Shown here: positions 16,507 through 25,239 of the stretch, one piece after another
Layout of the letters: the number at the start of each line of letters is the position of its first letter
How positions within the stretch are numbered: the stretch's first letter is position 1
Assembly: GCA_028278205.1 (NCBI GenBank)
Contig: JANQES010000073.1
Coordinates: 1 to 64,000, forward strand
Reading direction: 5' to 3'
DNA length: 64,000 bases
DNA from: Rhodothermales bacterium
GTDB taxonomy: Bacteria > Bacteroidota > Rhodothermia > Rhodothermales > Bin80
Position numbers and translations under genes: made by a program
Notes under the pieces: model-generated
Database searches by the model: none
What the model was told of the DNA's origin: nothing
The model's input: only the letters and a program-made list of their open reading frames with translations

Positions 16507-18141
16507 ATGAGTAAGCCTAAACATTCTCAACGTACCTCTCGGTCCCAACCTCCTCGTTCTAAGCGCCCTAAACAGAATCAGCGCGGGCATTCGGCGGCCT
16601 GGCTGATCGGCGCTGTGTTCTACGGTCTGGCTTGGCCCCTATCAGCAGACGTGAACCTGTCGTTTCTAGCTTGGTTCGCGTTCGTACCTCTCTTCATCGA
16701 ATTAGAACGGCACGATACGTTTTGGCCGTTTGCAGGGCGGGCGCTGGGTTTTATGACCATCGCCACGTTGATCTATTGCTGGTGGTGGTTTTTTGCCATA
16801 CCCGTGCGGGTGATGTGGATGACGTGGATCGGCGGTGCCCAGGAGATCCTACTCGAAGCCACGCCGCTGCTGGTCTTGTATGGCCTTCGCAAAAAGCTGC
16901 CCTACCAGCAGGCCTTGTGGGCGCTGGTGCTGGTATGGCCCCTGTGGGAATGGCTCTACAACAAGTGGGAGCTATCGATGGGCTACCTCTTGCTGGCCAA
17001 CGCCCAGGCCGGTAACATCTGGCTGGTTCAATACGTGGACCTCTTTGGCGTCTGGGCCGTCACAGGCTGGGTTGTCCTGTTCAACGTGTTGCTCTACCGA
17101 GCCTTCAAAACGTATAACGAGCGATTCACCCCTGGCTTTTGGAAGCGGACTCTGGCGATTGCGGTCTTGATGATGGGGCTGCCAGGATTGTACGGGCTCT
17201 ATCGCGCGCTTACCCTGGAGGCTGATGATGAGGTTCGCCTCTCGATAGTCCACACCGATTTTGACCCTATTCAAGAAACGCCCGACGAAGCGTTCAGGCG
17301 GCTTGAGCGCGTTGTACACCTCACCGATTCAATCGCCTATTACGAGAGGCGCGCTGCCGACCTGTATGCCTGGCCGGAAGGTGCCCTGCCGTTCTCCTGG
17401 AACGTGGGCGATAGCCGGCGCTTCATTTACGAAGCGGTGAACGATTGGCAGACTCCGTTGTTGGCGGGTCAGATCGGACATCGCCTTTCGGCCTCGGGCG
17501 ACACGACCCGTACGAACCGTGCGGTGCTCGTCCCGGTGGAAGGAGATTCCCTGAAACACCTGCATGAGTACGTGAAGCGGCGGTTCGTTCCCTTTTTCGA
17601 AGGACTGCCCTATTACCGTCACTTACGGACTTTCTCTGTTATCCGGGCATTCCATAAAAAGAAAAACTATCTCACGCCTGGCGACGCTGCGACGCTGCTG
17701 CCGTTGGTTACACGGGAGGGCCGAACCCTCCAACTCGGTACGCCTATTTGCCACGAACAACAATTCCCCACGCTCTGGACGGACTGGACTACGCAAGGCG
17801 CTGACCTGTTCGTGCACCTCTCTTTTGAGAGTTGGTTTGGGGATCAGACGTTTCAAAACCATTTTCTCAACATCACCAGGCTGCGCGCTATCGAGAATCG
17901 CAGGAGTATTGCTCGTAGCTCCAACGGCGGTCCGTCCGTTTTCATTGATGCCTTTGGCCGAACGACCAACCAGAGTCGTCGCAGCGAGGGCACCATCACC
18001 GCGTCCGTGAAGATCTATACGGGCAAACCCCTCTATGTTCGCTACCCGAACTTGTTTGTGTTCCTTTGTTTGGTCGGTATACTGGTTGTAGGCATTGCAT
18101 ACGCTAAAACCAAGAGGAGATGGCCTGCGATTGGACCCTGA
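16507..18141 (+). CDS. lnt: Apolipoprotein N-acyltransferase-like membrane enzyme
   Basis: Protein of 544 residues with several N-terminal membrane helices (about 30-240), a nitrilase-fold domain and a C-terminal membrane helix (FVFLCLVGILVVGIAY). The expected Glu-Lys-Cys triad is visible: Glu in WPEGALPF (about 292), Lys in YVKRRFVPFFE (about 356) and Cys in TPICHEQQFP (about 415). Lnt adds the third acyl chain to lipoproteins at the inner-membrane outer face. ATG 16507 is preferred to the in-frame TTG at 16498. Its end overlaps the right transposase remnant, so transposon joining occurred just at its 3' end. Housekeeping Lnt is normally chromosomal, so this copy may be a second, specialised one. 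The symbol reflects the family only. Confidence 0.85.
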   Translation: MSKPKHSQRTSRSQPPRSKRPKQNQRGHSAAWLIGAVFYGLAWPLSADVNLSFLAWFAFVPLFIELERHDTFWPFAGRALGFMTIATLIYCWWWFFAIPVRVMWMTWIGGAQEILLEATPLLVLYGLRKKLPYQQALWALVLVWPLWEWLYNKWELSMGYLLLANAQAGNIWLVQYVDLFGVWAVTGWVVLFNVLLYRAFKTYNERFTPGFWKRTLAIAVLMMGLPGLYGLYRALTLEADDEVRLSIVHTDFDPIQETPDEAFRRLERVVHLTDSIAYYERRAADLYAWPEGALPFSWNVGDSRRFIYEAVNDWQTPLLAGQIGHRLSASGDTTRTNRAVLVPVEGDSLKHLHEYVKRRFVPFFEGLPYYRHLRTFSVIRAFHKKKNYLTPGDAATLLPLVTREGRTLQLGTPICHEQQFPTLWTDWTTQGADLFVHLSFESWFGDQTFQNHFLNITRLRAIENRRSIARSSNGGPSVFIDAFGRTTNQSRRSEGTITASVKIYTGKPLYVRYPNLFVFLCLVGILVVGIAYAKTKRRWPAIGP

Positions 18142-18332
18142 CACAGCGCGACCAGCAAGAGACCCGCAAGTACGCGGATGCGCAACGCTTTGGCATACGA
18201 AACGAGACCTTGTCGCATATCTCGCTGCTGCCCTATAAACACGTACTCCCCAACGGCACCTATTTCATTGATGCGGGGGATTTGGCGCAAAAAGTTGCGG
18301 TTATGAAAGAGCAATCGGCCTCGAAACCGTAA
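18120..18332 (+). pseudogene. tnpA: Minimal Tn3 transposase remnant at the right end
   Basis: The frame reads TLTQRDQQETRKYADAQRFG, matching the N-terminal transposase region seen in another frame of the left copy (TERDQQEIRKYRKESRLF). It jumps directly to NETLSHISLLPYKHVLPNGT, which is the last 45 residues of the enzyme. Over 900 codons are missing. The tail matches the left copy closely at the protein level (IDAGDLAQKV against IDEGDLAQKV). It overlaps the end of the Lnt-like gene by 22 bases on the same strand. Confidence 0.85.
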
Positions 18333-18360
18333 CTTTTCGCACGAATGCCCCCGCTAGTCC
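18322..18360 (-). repeat. Right terminal inverted repeat of the composite element
   Basis: Its reverse complement starts GGACTAGCGGGGGCATTCG and matches the left end at 37 of 39 positions. Confidence 0.88.
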
Positions 18361-18365
18361 ATTTT
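18361..18365. repeat. Right target-site duplication ATTTT
   Basis: It is identical to 9497-9501. Joining 9481-9501 to 18366 onward restores a continuous GTGTTTT-type word repeat, as expected for the empty site. Confidence 0.85.
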
Positions 18366-18552
18366 AGTGTTTTAGGGTAGTCTCAGTAGTGTGTTGATGA
18401 AGGAATTACCGCAGAGCGCGCTGAGTTCGCAGAGTTTTTCAGCGTGCTCTGCGAACTCAACGGTTCAATCCGGACGTTCTTTCTGTTGTCAACACACGAG
18501 GGGGAGACCATCTGGTTTAGAGTGATCAACTATAACACCAAAACACTACAAC
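18366..18552. repeat. Nested word-hairpin locus interrupted by the composite element
   Basis: Three nested pairings are present: agtgttttag (and, across the insertion, 9486-9501) with aacaccaaaacacta near 18535-18549; gtgtgttga (18389-18397) with tcaacacac (18489-18497); and tgagttcgcagag (18422-18434) with ctctgcgaactca (18447-18459). It fills the gap before the MutS2 gene end and has no gene of its own. Confidence 0.7.
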
Positions 18553-18556
18553 CCCC

Positions 18557-21001
18557 TCACCGCAACCTAACGCGCGTCACCCCCGCCCCGCCCTGGTTCC
18601 ACGGCGCGTCGTCGAAGTCGGCTACGTCGGGCGAGGCGGCGAGGTAGTCGTGGACGGCCTGACGGAGCGCGCCGGTGCCTTTGCCGTGCAGGATTTCGAC
18701 GGCGTCGAGGTTGGAAGCAACGGCTTCGTCGATGAACCGTTGCACCTCGGCCAGGGCTTCGTCCACACGATAGCCGCGTAGATCAACCTCGGCGCGGGCG
18801 CGGACGGCGATCAGGTCTGAGGCGGCGTGTTGCACCTGCCGCACCGTCACCTTCTGCGCGCGCGGGCCGCCGACTTTAGTGAGGCGGGCGCGTTTGACAC
18901 GCATGCGCATCGAGCCTAACGCGACGACCGCTTCGTCGCCGTCGAGTTCGAGGATCTCGGCGGCGCTGGAACCCCCGTCGAGCACCACCTGATCGCCGAC
19001 GCTGACCGAGCCGCCGGGCGCCGGACGCTGCCGGCGGTCTTCGTCGCTGCGCTGCCGGGCTTGCTGTTTGCGCCGTCGCTTCTCCACGTTGGCCCGCCGC
19101 TTTTCCATCTTCTCTTTGAACTCCTCTAACCGGGCGCGGGCTTCCTTCGTGGCGCCTTTCTCAGCCTGCGCCTCCTTGATCTCGCGGATGGTGCGTTCGA
19201 TCTCTTTGTTAGCGCCCTGAACGATCTGCTCGGCCTCGTCGAGGGCTTGCTGGCGGAAGGTGTCGCGTTCGGCGCGGAGCTTGTCGCGGCGGGCTTCGTA
19301 ATCCGCCTTTTGCTTCGTCGCCTCCTGGAGCGTTTTTTCGGCTTCTTCGAGCCGGTCGGCCAGGGCCTGGTTGCGCGCTTCGAACGTGGCGATGAGGTCT
19401 TCGAGGGCCGTTTTGTGCTCGCCCACGAGCGCCCGCGCCCGGTCGAGCACACGACGTTCGAGCCCGATGCGCTGGGCGATCTCGAACGCATACGACGAGC
19501 CCGGCACCTGCTGCCGGAAGCGGTACGTCGGGCCGAGCGTCTGCTGGTCGAACTCCATCGAGCCGTTTTCGACGCCGTCGGTTTCGTGGGCGAAGACTTT
19601 GAGCGTGCCGTGGTGCGTCGTGGCGATGGTGCGCGCGCCGGCCTTCGTCAGCCGCTCCAACACCGCCTGCGCCAGCGCGCCGCCTTCCTCCGGATCGGTG
19701 CCCGTGCCGGCTTCGTCGATCAGGATGAGCGTGCCGGCATCAGCCTGGCTCAGCATCCGCTTGAGGTTGGCCACGTGCGAGCTAAACGTCGAGAGGTCTT
19801 CCTCAATCGATTGCTCATCGCCGATATCGACGAGGAGGCGGTCGAAGAGGCTGAAGTTCGAGACCGGATCGACAGGGATGGGCAGGCCGTAGGAGAGCAT
19901 CAACGCCAGGAGCCCGACGGTCTTCATGGCGACGGTCTTGCCCCCGGCATTCGGCCCGGTGATGACCAGCGTGTTGAAGTCGTCGCCGAGGGTCAGGTCG
20001 AGGGGGACGACGGCGCGGGCTTCGGCGGCATCTCGTTCAGCCCGTCGCAAAAAATGCAACAGCAGCACGGGGTTGCGTCCCTGGCGGATGACGATGAGGC
20101 CGTCGTCGTTGAGCTTCGGCACGACGGCGTCGAGGCGGTTGGCGAGGCGGGCTTTGGCCTGGAGCAGATCGAACTGCGCCAGCACGCGGAGGTTGTCGCG
20201 CAACGCGTCGCCGTCGCGGCGCACCACGGCGGTGGCTTCGCGGAGGATGCGCTCGACCTCGCGGCGTTCGTCGGCCTGAAGCTCACGGACTTCGTTGTTG
20301 AGGTCGAGGCAGGCGGCAGGCTCGACGTAGACCGTCTGGCCCGTAGCCGACGAGTCGTGGACGAAGCCCTGCACTTTGCGTTTGGCCTCGGCGCGCACCG
20401 GGATCACCATGCGCCCGTTGCGGATCGTCGGCTGTTCTTCGGTGGCATAGCCCTGGCCGACGGCTTTGCGCAACTCGTCGGTGAGCCGGTCGCGCAGTTG
20501 AGCCTGCTTGCGGATGAGCAGGCGACGCAGCCGGCGCAGCTCCGCCGAGGCGTCGTCGCGCACCAGCCCATCGTCGTCCACCACCCCGGCGATGTGCCGT
20601 TCGAGATCAGCCAGCGCTGTGATGGTCGAGACGCTCTGCGCCAGACGTGGGTATTTTTCTTTTCGGCTTTCGAAATACTTCTTGAGGCGGCGCATCGTGA
20701 CGGCCACCAGGCGCACGGCCAGCAAGTCTTCCGGCCCGACGTAGGCCTCTTCGGGCGCGGCGCGGCGCAGCACGGCGCGCACGTCGAGCACGTCGTTGAG
20801 CGGCACGGGGTCGTCGAAGCGGAAGGCTTCCTGCAACTCGGCCACGCGTTCGAGTTCGGCGCGGAGCCAGTCGAGTTGGCGGGCGGGCTGCATCCGCGCC
20901 AGGCGGTCCTCGCCCAGCGTGCTGAGCACGTTGGCCTCCAGCCGCGCCCGCAGCACGTCGAAGCCCAGCTTTTCCTCAGCCGATGCAGGATGGATTTTCA
21001 T
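18557..21001 (-). CDS. mutS2: Endonuclease MutS2
   Basis: Protein of 814 residues: a MutS-type core and clamp region, an ATPase with Walker A GPNAGGKT near residue 350 and Walker B/ABC signature LILIDEAGTGTDPEEGGALA, a long charged coiled coil (about 515-640) and a C-terminal Smr domain (VDLRGYRVDEAL, ILHGKGTGALRQ). MutS2 acts on recombination intermediates and, in some species, rescues collided ribosomes. The start MKIHPASAEEKLGFD at 21001 is preferred to upstream in-frame starts because family members begin there. It is the usual length and has no evident defect. Confidence 0.95.
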   Translation of the reverse strand: MKIHPASAEEKLGFDVLRARLEANVLSTLGEDRLARMQPARQLDWLRAELERVAELQEAFRFDDPVPLNDVLDVRAVLRRAAPEEAYVGPEDLLAVRLVAVTMRRLKKYFESRKEKYPRLAQSVSTITALADLERHIAGVVDDDGLVRDDASAELRRLRRLLIRKQAQLRDRLTDELRKAVGQGYATEEQPTIRNGRMVIPVRAEAKRKVQGFVHDSSATGQTVYVEPAACLDLNNEVRELQADERREVERILREATAVVRRDGDALRDNLRVLAQFDLLQAKARLANRLDAVVPKLNDDGLIVIRQGRNPVLLLHFLRRAERDAAEARAVVPLDLTLGDDFNTLVITGPNAGGKTVAMKTVGLLALMLSYGLPIPVDPVSNFSLFDRLLVDIGDEQSIEEDLSTFSSHVANLKRMLSQADAGTLILIDEAGTGTDPEEGGALAQAVLERLTKAGARTIATTHHGTLKVFAHETDGVENGSMEFDQQTLGPTYRFRQQVPGSSYAFEIAQRIGLERRVLDRARALVGEHKTALEDLIATFEARNQALADRLEEAEKTLQEATKQKADYEARRDKLRAERDTFRQQALDEAEQIVQGANKEIERTIREIKEAQAEKGATKEARARLEEFKEKMEKRRANVEKRRRKQQARQRSDEDRRQRPAPGGSVSVGDQVVLDGGSSAAEILELDGDEAVVALGSMRMRVKRARLTKVGGPRAQKVTVRQVQHAASDLIAVRARAEVDLRGYRVDEALAEVQRFIDEAVASNLDAVEILHGKGTGALRQAVHDYLAASPDVADFDDAPWNQGGAGVTRVRLR

Positions 21002-21205
21002 GAAGGATTGTGAGATGAAGATTGGTTGCGGGCTTAAATCCACAATCCGGCATTTGAGATCCAGTAGCACTTCGCATGCTTTCCGAAAAAAATCAGGTCA
21101 AGAAAATCGAAAAGAATGGGCAGAAGTTGCTAAAGAACGGGTTGAAAAGATAAGAAATACTTGCATCAAGCAGTTCTTTAAGGAAAATCAAAGTAAGCGC
21201 TTCCG

Positions 21206-22204
21206 CTATCCCAACAAAGAATGATCGCCGATGTTGAGCGAGCGGATGAACGGGCACACCTGGGCGTTCGCGCCGACGTAAGAATCGGCCAGGACAACGT
21301 TTTCGACGCGGGCGCCGGCAAAGATGATGGTGTCGCGCACGATGGCGTTGGTGACTTCGGCGCCGGCTTCAATCGAGACGTTCGGCCCGACGATCGACCC
21401 GGTGACGCGCGCGTCGGGGCCGACGTAGACCGGCTCGTGGATGATGCTGTCGATCACCTCGCCCTGGCGGAGGTCGTCGCGCTCCTTGTTGAGCACCAGC
21501 CGCGTGGTGTTCATAAACGTCTTGAGGTTGCCGGTATCCCACCATTCGGTGACGGTCGTCGATCTGAAGCGATGTCCGGTTTTGAGCATCCGGTCGAAGG
21601 CGTCGGTCAGGAAGAACTCGCCGCCTTTACCCCGCAAATCATGGTCGAAGAGATGCTCGATCGCCTCTTTGAGGTGGGCCAATTCCTTCAGGTAGTAGAT
21701 GCCGATGAGGGCTTCGTTGGAAATCAACTTTTGCGGCTTTTCGACAAAGGCGGTAATCTCATCCCCGTTGCGCACGGCCACGCCGTAGTGGCTGGGATCC
21801 TCGACGTGCTTGACGAAGACGACCGCGTCGGCGTCTCCGAGGTCGACGCCGGGCGGCATGTCGAAGAGGGTGTCGGCATAGCTGACGAGGCCTTCGCCGT
21901 TGAGATACTCCGCCGCGCAGTAGGTGGCGTGGGCCGTACCCTCGGCTACGTCTTGCACGACGAAGTGCGCCGCTATGTCGTGGCGCTGGCATATGCCGGT
22001 AAGCTGCGCGCGGATGTCATTGCCGAAATCGGGGCCTAACACGAAGACGGCTTCATCGAGATGATGCGGCAGCACTCGGTTGAACGTATCGACGATGCGC
22101 TCGACGGCGCTCTTCCCCTTGAGGGCCAACAGGGGTTTGGGCGTCACGTGCGAGTGAGGGCGGAGGCGGGTGCCGCGTCCGGCCATCGGGATAATCAATT
22201 TCAT
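21206..22204 (-). CDS. NDP-sugar nucleotidyltransferase (dTDP-glucose pyrophosphorylase type)
   Basis: Protein of 332 residues. The N-terminus MKLIIPMAGRGTRLRPHSHV is the nucleotide-binding signature of sugar-1-phosphate nucleotidyltransferases. VEKPQKLISNEALIGIYYL and the WWDTGN segment fit the RmlA/GlmU-N class, and a left-handed beta-helix tail (VGPDARVTGSIVGPNVSIEA) follows. It should activate a hexose-1-phosphate for polysaccharide or cell-wall synthesis. The substrate cannot be fixed from sequence. Start chosen at the conserved MKLII; 42 upstream in-frame residues do not look coding. The 204-base gap to MutS2 holds no recognised feature. Confidence 0.9.
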   Translation of the reverse strand: MKLIIPMAGRGTRLRPHSHVTPKPLLALKGKSAVERIVDTFNRVLPHHLDEAVFVLGPDFGNDIRAQLTGICQRHDIAAHFVVQDVAEGTAHATYCAAEYLNGEGLVSYADTLFDMPPGVDLGDADAVVFVKHVEDPSHYGVAVRNGDEITAFVEKPQKLISNEALIGIYYLKELAHLKEAIEHLFDHDLRGKGGEFFLTDAFDRMLKTGHRFRSTTVTEWWDTGNLKTFMNTTRLVLNKERDDLRQGEVIDSIIHEPVYVGPDARVTGSIVGPNVSIEAGAEVTNAIVRDTIIFAGARVENVVLADSYVGANAQVCPFIRSLNIGDHSLLG

Positions 22205-22574
22205 CGTCAGGCGTTCGAGTGGGTCATCGTGGAGGTGTGGAATCGGCCCAAAGATAGGAAACATAGCGCATGAGTGATCGACTTCGACGCCGCCAGCGTA
22301 TTCTTTAAACAAATCACACAGTTTGTACACACAACGCTACGGCACCAGCCCGGCCGTCTTGATGCCGCTGCAGATCGTCATCGAATCGTTACGAGATGGT
22401 GGTTTCCTGCTAAAATATCGATTTTAAGCACGAATAATGGTTTCTACTTTCGTACCTTATGCGCTACCAACGGATGGCTTCGCATGGTAGAAGGCGGACT
22501 TTGGCACCAAGATTGAAGAAGCCTCATCCGGAATCCAGCTATTCCGTCATCAACCAATTTGGAGGACGAAAGCC
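22205..22574. other. Divergent intergenic region without a recognised gene
   Basis: The 370 bases between the nucleotidyltransferase and the OmpA gene must hold both promoters. A short imperfect hairpin (taccaacggat...cgcatggta, about 22468-22492) and the ribosome binding site GGAGGA at 22561-22566 are the only signals I see. Confidence 0.55.
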
Positions 22575-23255
22575 ATGCAAACCTGGATACAACGTCATAC
22601 CACCCTGTTGATTCTCGCTCTGTTTGTAGGCAGCTTCAGCCTGTCGGGCTGTGCCAGTATGAGTAATACCGAGAAAGGCGCCGCAACAGGCGCGGGTGCA
22701 GGCGCCGTCGTCGGCGGCGTCATTGGCAACGCCACCGGAAGCACCGCCAAAGGCGCCATCATCGGGGCGGTGCTCGGCGGCGCCGCCGGGGCCATCATCG
22801 GTCAACAAATGGACAAACAGGCCGAGGAGCTTGAAGACGACCTCGAAGGCGCCGAGATCGAACGCGTCGGCGAAGGCATTCAGATCACGTTCGATTCCGG
22901 TATCCTCTTCGACTTCGACTCGGCAGATCTGCGCCCGGAGGCCCGTGAGAACCTGACCACGCTGGCCCAGAGCCTGAATGAATATCCCCAGACCGACGTG
23001 ACCATCATCGGCCACACCGACTCGAAAGGCTCGGATGCCTACAACCAGGGTCTTTCGGAACGCCGGGCCGGTTCGGCGGCAGATTATCTGCTCGCGCAAG
23101 GCGTTGACGAAGGCCGCATCACCACGCTCGGCAAGGGCGAAACCGAGCCGGTGGCCGACAATGAAACCGAAGCCGGTCGCCAGGAAAACCGCCGTGTCGA
23201 AATCGCCATCTACGCCAGCGAAGAATACCGCGAAGAAGTCTCGGGGCAGAACTGA
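22575..23255 (+). CDS. OmpA-family peptidoglycan-binding lipoprotein
   Basis: Protein of 226 residues. The signal peptide ends in the lipobox LSGC (Cys at about 26). A glycine-zipper segment follows (about 35-78, repeated GAxxGxxxG), which may insert into membrane. The C-terminal OmpA domain (about 100-220) has the family pattern ITFDSGILFDFDSADLRP, GHTDSKGSDAYNQGLSERRA and NRRVEIAI, including the Asp and Arg that bind diaminopimelate. It tethers the outer membrane to peptidoglycan. It has an independent ribosome binding site and is followed by a word-hairpin. Confidence 0.93.
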   Translation: MQTWIQRHTTLLILALFVGSFSLSGCASMSNTEKGAATGAGAGAVVGGVIGNATGSTAKGAIIGAVLGGAAGAIIGQQMDKQAEELEDDLEGAEIERVGEGIQITFDSGILFDFDSADLRPEARENLTTLAQSLNEYPQTDVTIIGHTDSKGSDAYNQGLSERRAGSAADYLLAQGVDEGRITTLGKGETEPVADNETEAGRQENRRVEIAIYASEEYREEVSGQN

Positions 23256-23271
23256 TGCGAATGGCCAATAG

Positions 23272-23342
23272 CGAATAGCCAATGGCGAATGGGTAAAGAC
23301 GAACGCACGGTCTCACTACCCATTCGCCATTCGCTATTCGCC
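23272..23342. repeat. Word-hairpin (GCGAATGG type) after the OmpA gene
   Basis: The arms at 23272-23296 and 23318-23342 match at 24 of 25 positions. Each arm is built from variants of gcgaatagc/caatggcgaatggg. It lies 17 bases past the OmpA stop and could end transcription of that gene. Confidence 0.8.
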
Positions 23343-23379
23343 CTTCCCTCTCAAACAGATAGCCCATCGAAAAGCCTCT

Positions 23380-24093
23380 ATGCAGCCCCCATCACCCTTT
23401 CCCGGCAAGCTGAGCGAGACGGAAGTGCTGGCCTGGCAAGAAAGCCGAATCACCGATCTCTGGCGGGTCTTTCGCATCATGTCTGAATTCGTCGAGGGAT
23501 TCGAGACGATGTCTCGGCTGGGTCCTTGTGTGTCGATTTTCGGCTCGGCGCGCACGAAACCGGGCGATCCGGCCTATGAGCTGGCCGTAGCGGTAGCGCG
23601 CGAACTCGTCGAACGCCAGTTCGGGGTGATTACGGGGGGCGGCCCCGGCATCATGGAAGCAGCCAACAAAGGCGCCTACGAAGCCAGGGGCTGTTCGGTG
23701 GGGCTGTCCATCGACCTGCCGCACGAGCAAAAGTCGAATCCTTACATCACACGGGAGATGATGATCGAGTTCGACTACTTTTTCGTGCGCAAGACGATGT
23801 TCGTTAAATATGCCCAGGGGTTCGTCGTGCTGCCGGGTGGTTTTGGGACGATGGATGAGTTGTTTGAGGCGCTGACGCTCATCCAAACGGAAAAAGCCAC
23901 CCCCTTTCCCGTCGTGTTGATGGGAACTTCTTACTGGCATGGGCTTGTAGAGTGGCTGCGCGAAGCTGTGCTGGGCGCCGGCAACATCTCCCCCAACGAC
24001 CTGGCCCTGCTCCAGCTTTGCGACGACCCCAAAGAGGCCGTCGACATCATCGACGACTTCTACCGGGAAAACATGCATGGGCCTAATTTCTAG
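23380..24093 (+). CDS. LOG-family protein (nucleotide monophosphate nucleosidase type)
   Basis: Protein of 237 residues with the Rossmann-like fold of the TIGR00730/LOG family. The two signatures are present: GGGPGIMEAANKGA (substrate and phosphate binding) and LPGGFGTMDELFEALTLIQT (with the catalytic Glu). Family members hydrolyse cytokinin ribotides or other nucleotide monophosphates to base plus ribose-5-phosphate. It stands alone on its strand between two word-hairpins, so it is probably its own transcript. Confidence 0.92.
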   Translation: MQPPSPFPGKLSETEVLAWQESRITDLWRVFRIMSEFVEGFETMSRLGPCVSIFGSARTKPGDPAYELAVAVARELVERQFGVITGGGPGIMEAANKGAYEARGCSVGLSIDLPHEQKSNPYITREMMIEFDYFFVRKTMFVKYAQGFVVLPGGFGTMDELFEALTLIQTEKATPFPVVLMGTSYWHGLVEWLREAVLGAGNISPNDLALLQLCDDPKEAVDIIDDFYRENMHGPNF

Positions 24094-24135
24094 GACGTTT
24101 TGCCTGTGGCTGTAAGCACTTGAGCCAGAAAGGGG

Positions 24136-24200
24136 GAAAGGGAGAGAGGGGAAAAGGGGGAGGAAAACATTTTTTCTCCCTTTCACCCTCTCTCCCTTTC
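24136..24200. repeat. Word-hairpin (AAAGGGAGAG type)
   Basis: gaaagggagagaggg (24136-24150) and ccctctctccctttc (24186-24200) are perfect 15-bp complements, with a further related pair of G-rich and C-rich runs inside. A relative of the same word lies at 26555-26612. Confidence 0.8.
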
Positions 24201-24279
24201 GATCAAACCCAAGCACTCAAGGCTGTCTGACAAAAAACCTCCGCCCCATCCCTCTCCATCATCATCCAAGGTGACGCTC

Positions 24280-25239
24280 GTGAACCGCTCGTTAATGCTG
24301 TCTCACGCCTTCTTCGGCATCCTGCTGCTGGCCCTGATGACGGCCACCCTGCTTCCCCGCGCGTCCTGGTCTCAGGACTCGGTGGCCTCGGCCAATGCCG
24401 AAGCTCGCACGCAGTTTAGTGAACAACTCGATACGGCCAAAGCCCTCGTCGAAGCGGGCGGCGCTGAGAGCCTCGTCCAGGCCGGCGAAACCTTCCTGCA
24501 AGCCGCCGAGACGGCCAATAACTCGGGCGACGTCGAGTTGGCCGAACGCACCATCAACGCGCAGGAAAACGCCATGAAAGCTTTCATGGACGCCGGCACG
24601 GCCTACAGCGGCGCCGAAAATCACGAAGCCAGCGCAGCCCAGTTTGTGCGCGCCGCCGAGGTAGCCGCCCTGTTGGGCAATACGGAAGTTCAGGCCAAAG
24701 CGCTCTCGAACGCGGCGGTGCCCTACCTCAAGGCTAAAGACGGCGCCAATGCCCTGAGCAGCATCGAGCAGGCCGTCGAACTGACGCCGGATAACCTCAA
24801 TTACGCCTATACACGGGCGGTGGTCTTGCGCAGCACCGGCGACTACGACGGCGCTGCCGCTGCCTTCGGCGACCTCGAAAGCAAAGCCACCGAAGCCGGC
24901 GACGAAGCCGCAGCCGCCAGGGCACGCGAGAGCCTCGGCAAAACCCACCTCCTCGTAGCACGCGCAGCCTTGCAGGCCAAAGACTACAAGCAAACCATCA
25001 GCGTGCTCGACGAAGCGGCCCCGCTGCTGGGCGAGGATGACGCCACCCTCCAGACTTTCTATGCCAACGCCTATTACCAGCTCGGCGTCCAGCAGGTCAA
25101 GGCCGAGCAGTGGAACAGCGCCGAACGCTCGCTCGGCAAAGCCAAAGAGCACGGTCAGAAAGCCAGCAAGACGAAGATCGTTCAGGGCGCACAGGCCCAG
25201 CTCGACTACATCAAGCAGGTCAAAGCGAGCCAGCAGTAA
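24280..25239 (+). CDS. Exported tetratricopeptide-repeat protein
   Basis: Protein of about 319 residues if the GTG at 24280 is used. aaggtga at 24267-24273 is placed as its ribosome binding site; an alternative GTG start lies at 24271. A signal peptide ends near PRASWSQ. The rest is alanine-rich helical repeats of TPR type, with clear units around AERTINAQENAMKAF, ALSSIEQAVELTPDNLNYAYTRAVV and ALQAKDYKQTISVLDEAAPL. TPR proteins are scaffolds, here in the periplasm. Its partners are unknown. A second, related TPR gene follows. Confidence 0.82.
   Translation: MNRSLMLSHAFFGILLLALMTATLLPRASWSQDSVASANAEARTQFSEQLDTAKALVEAGGAESLVQAGETFLQAAETANNSGDVELAERTINAQENAMKAFMDAGTAYSGAENHEASAAQFVRAAEVAALLGNTEVQAKALSNAAVPYLKAKDGANALSSIEQAVELTPDNLNYAYTRAVVLRSTGDYDGAAAAFGDLESKATEAGDEAAAARARESLGKTHLLVARAALQAKDYKQTISVLDEAAPLLGEDDATLQTFYANAYYQLGVQQVKAEQWNSAERSLGKAKEHGQKASKTKIVQGAQAQLDYIKQVKASQQ

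Larger units (their letters stand above)
9502..18360. mobile_element. Composite Tn3-derived element (TIME-COMP-like), 8.86 kb
   Basis: The outer ends are inverted repeats matching at 37 of 39 positions and flanked by the direct repeat ATTTT. The element contains a shrunken Tn3-type unit at the left (9502-10984), three intact cargo genes (hybrid sensor-regulator, T9SS-sorted protein, Lnt-like enzyme) and a second, even shorter transposase remnant at the right (about 18130-18332). Both transposase genes have lost most of their length, so movement would need a transposase supplied elsewhere. The arrangement resembles the Tn3-derived miniature elements (TIMEs) and their composites known from Pseudomonas. 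The intact target duplication indicates insertion as one unit. Confidence 0.88.

Noticed and set aside
19247..21013. A 588-codon open frame opposite MutS2
   Set aside because: The minus strand carries clear MutS2 and Smr signatures; the opposite frame has no family-like segment and an arginine/valine/aspartate-rich shadow composition.
22274..22516. An 80-codon frame in the gap before the OmpA gene
   Set aside because: No ribosome binding site or family-like sequence; the region is better read as a divergent promoter gap.
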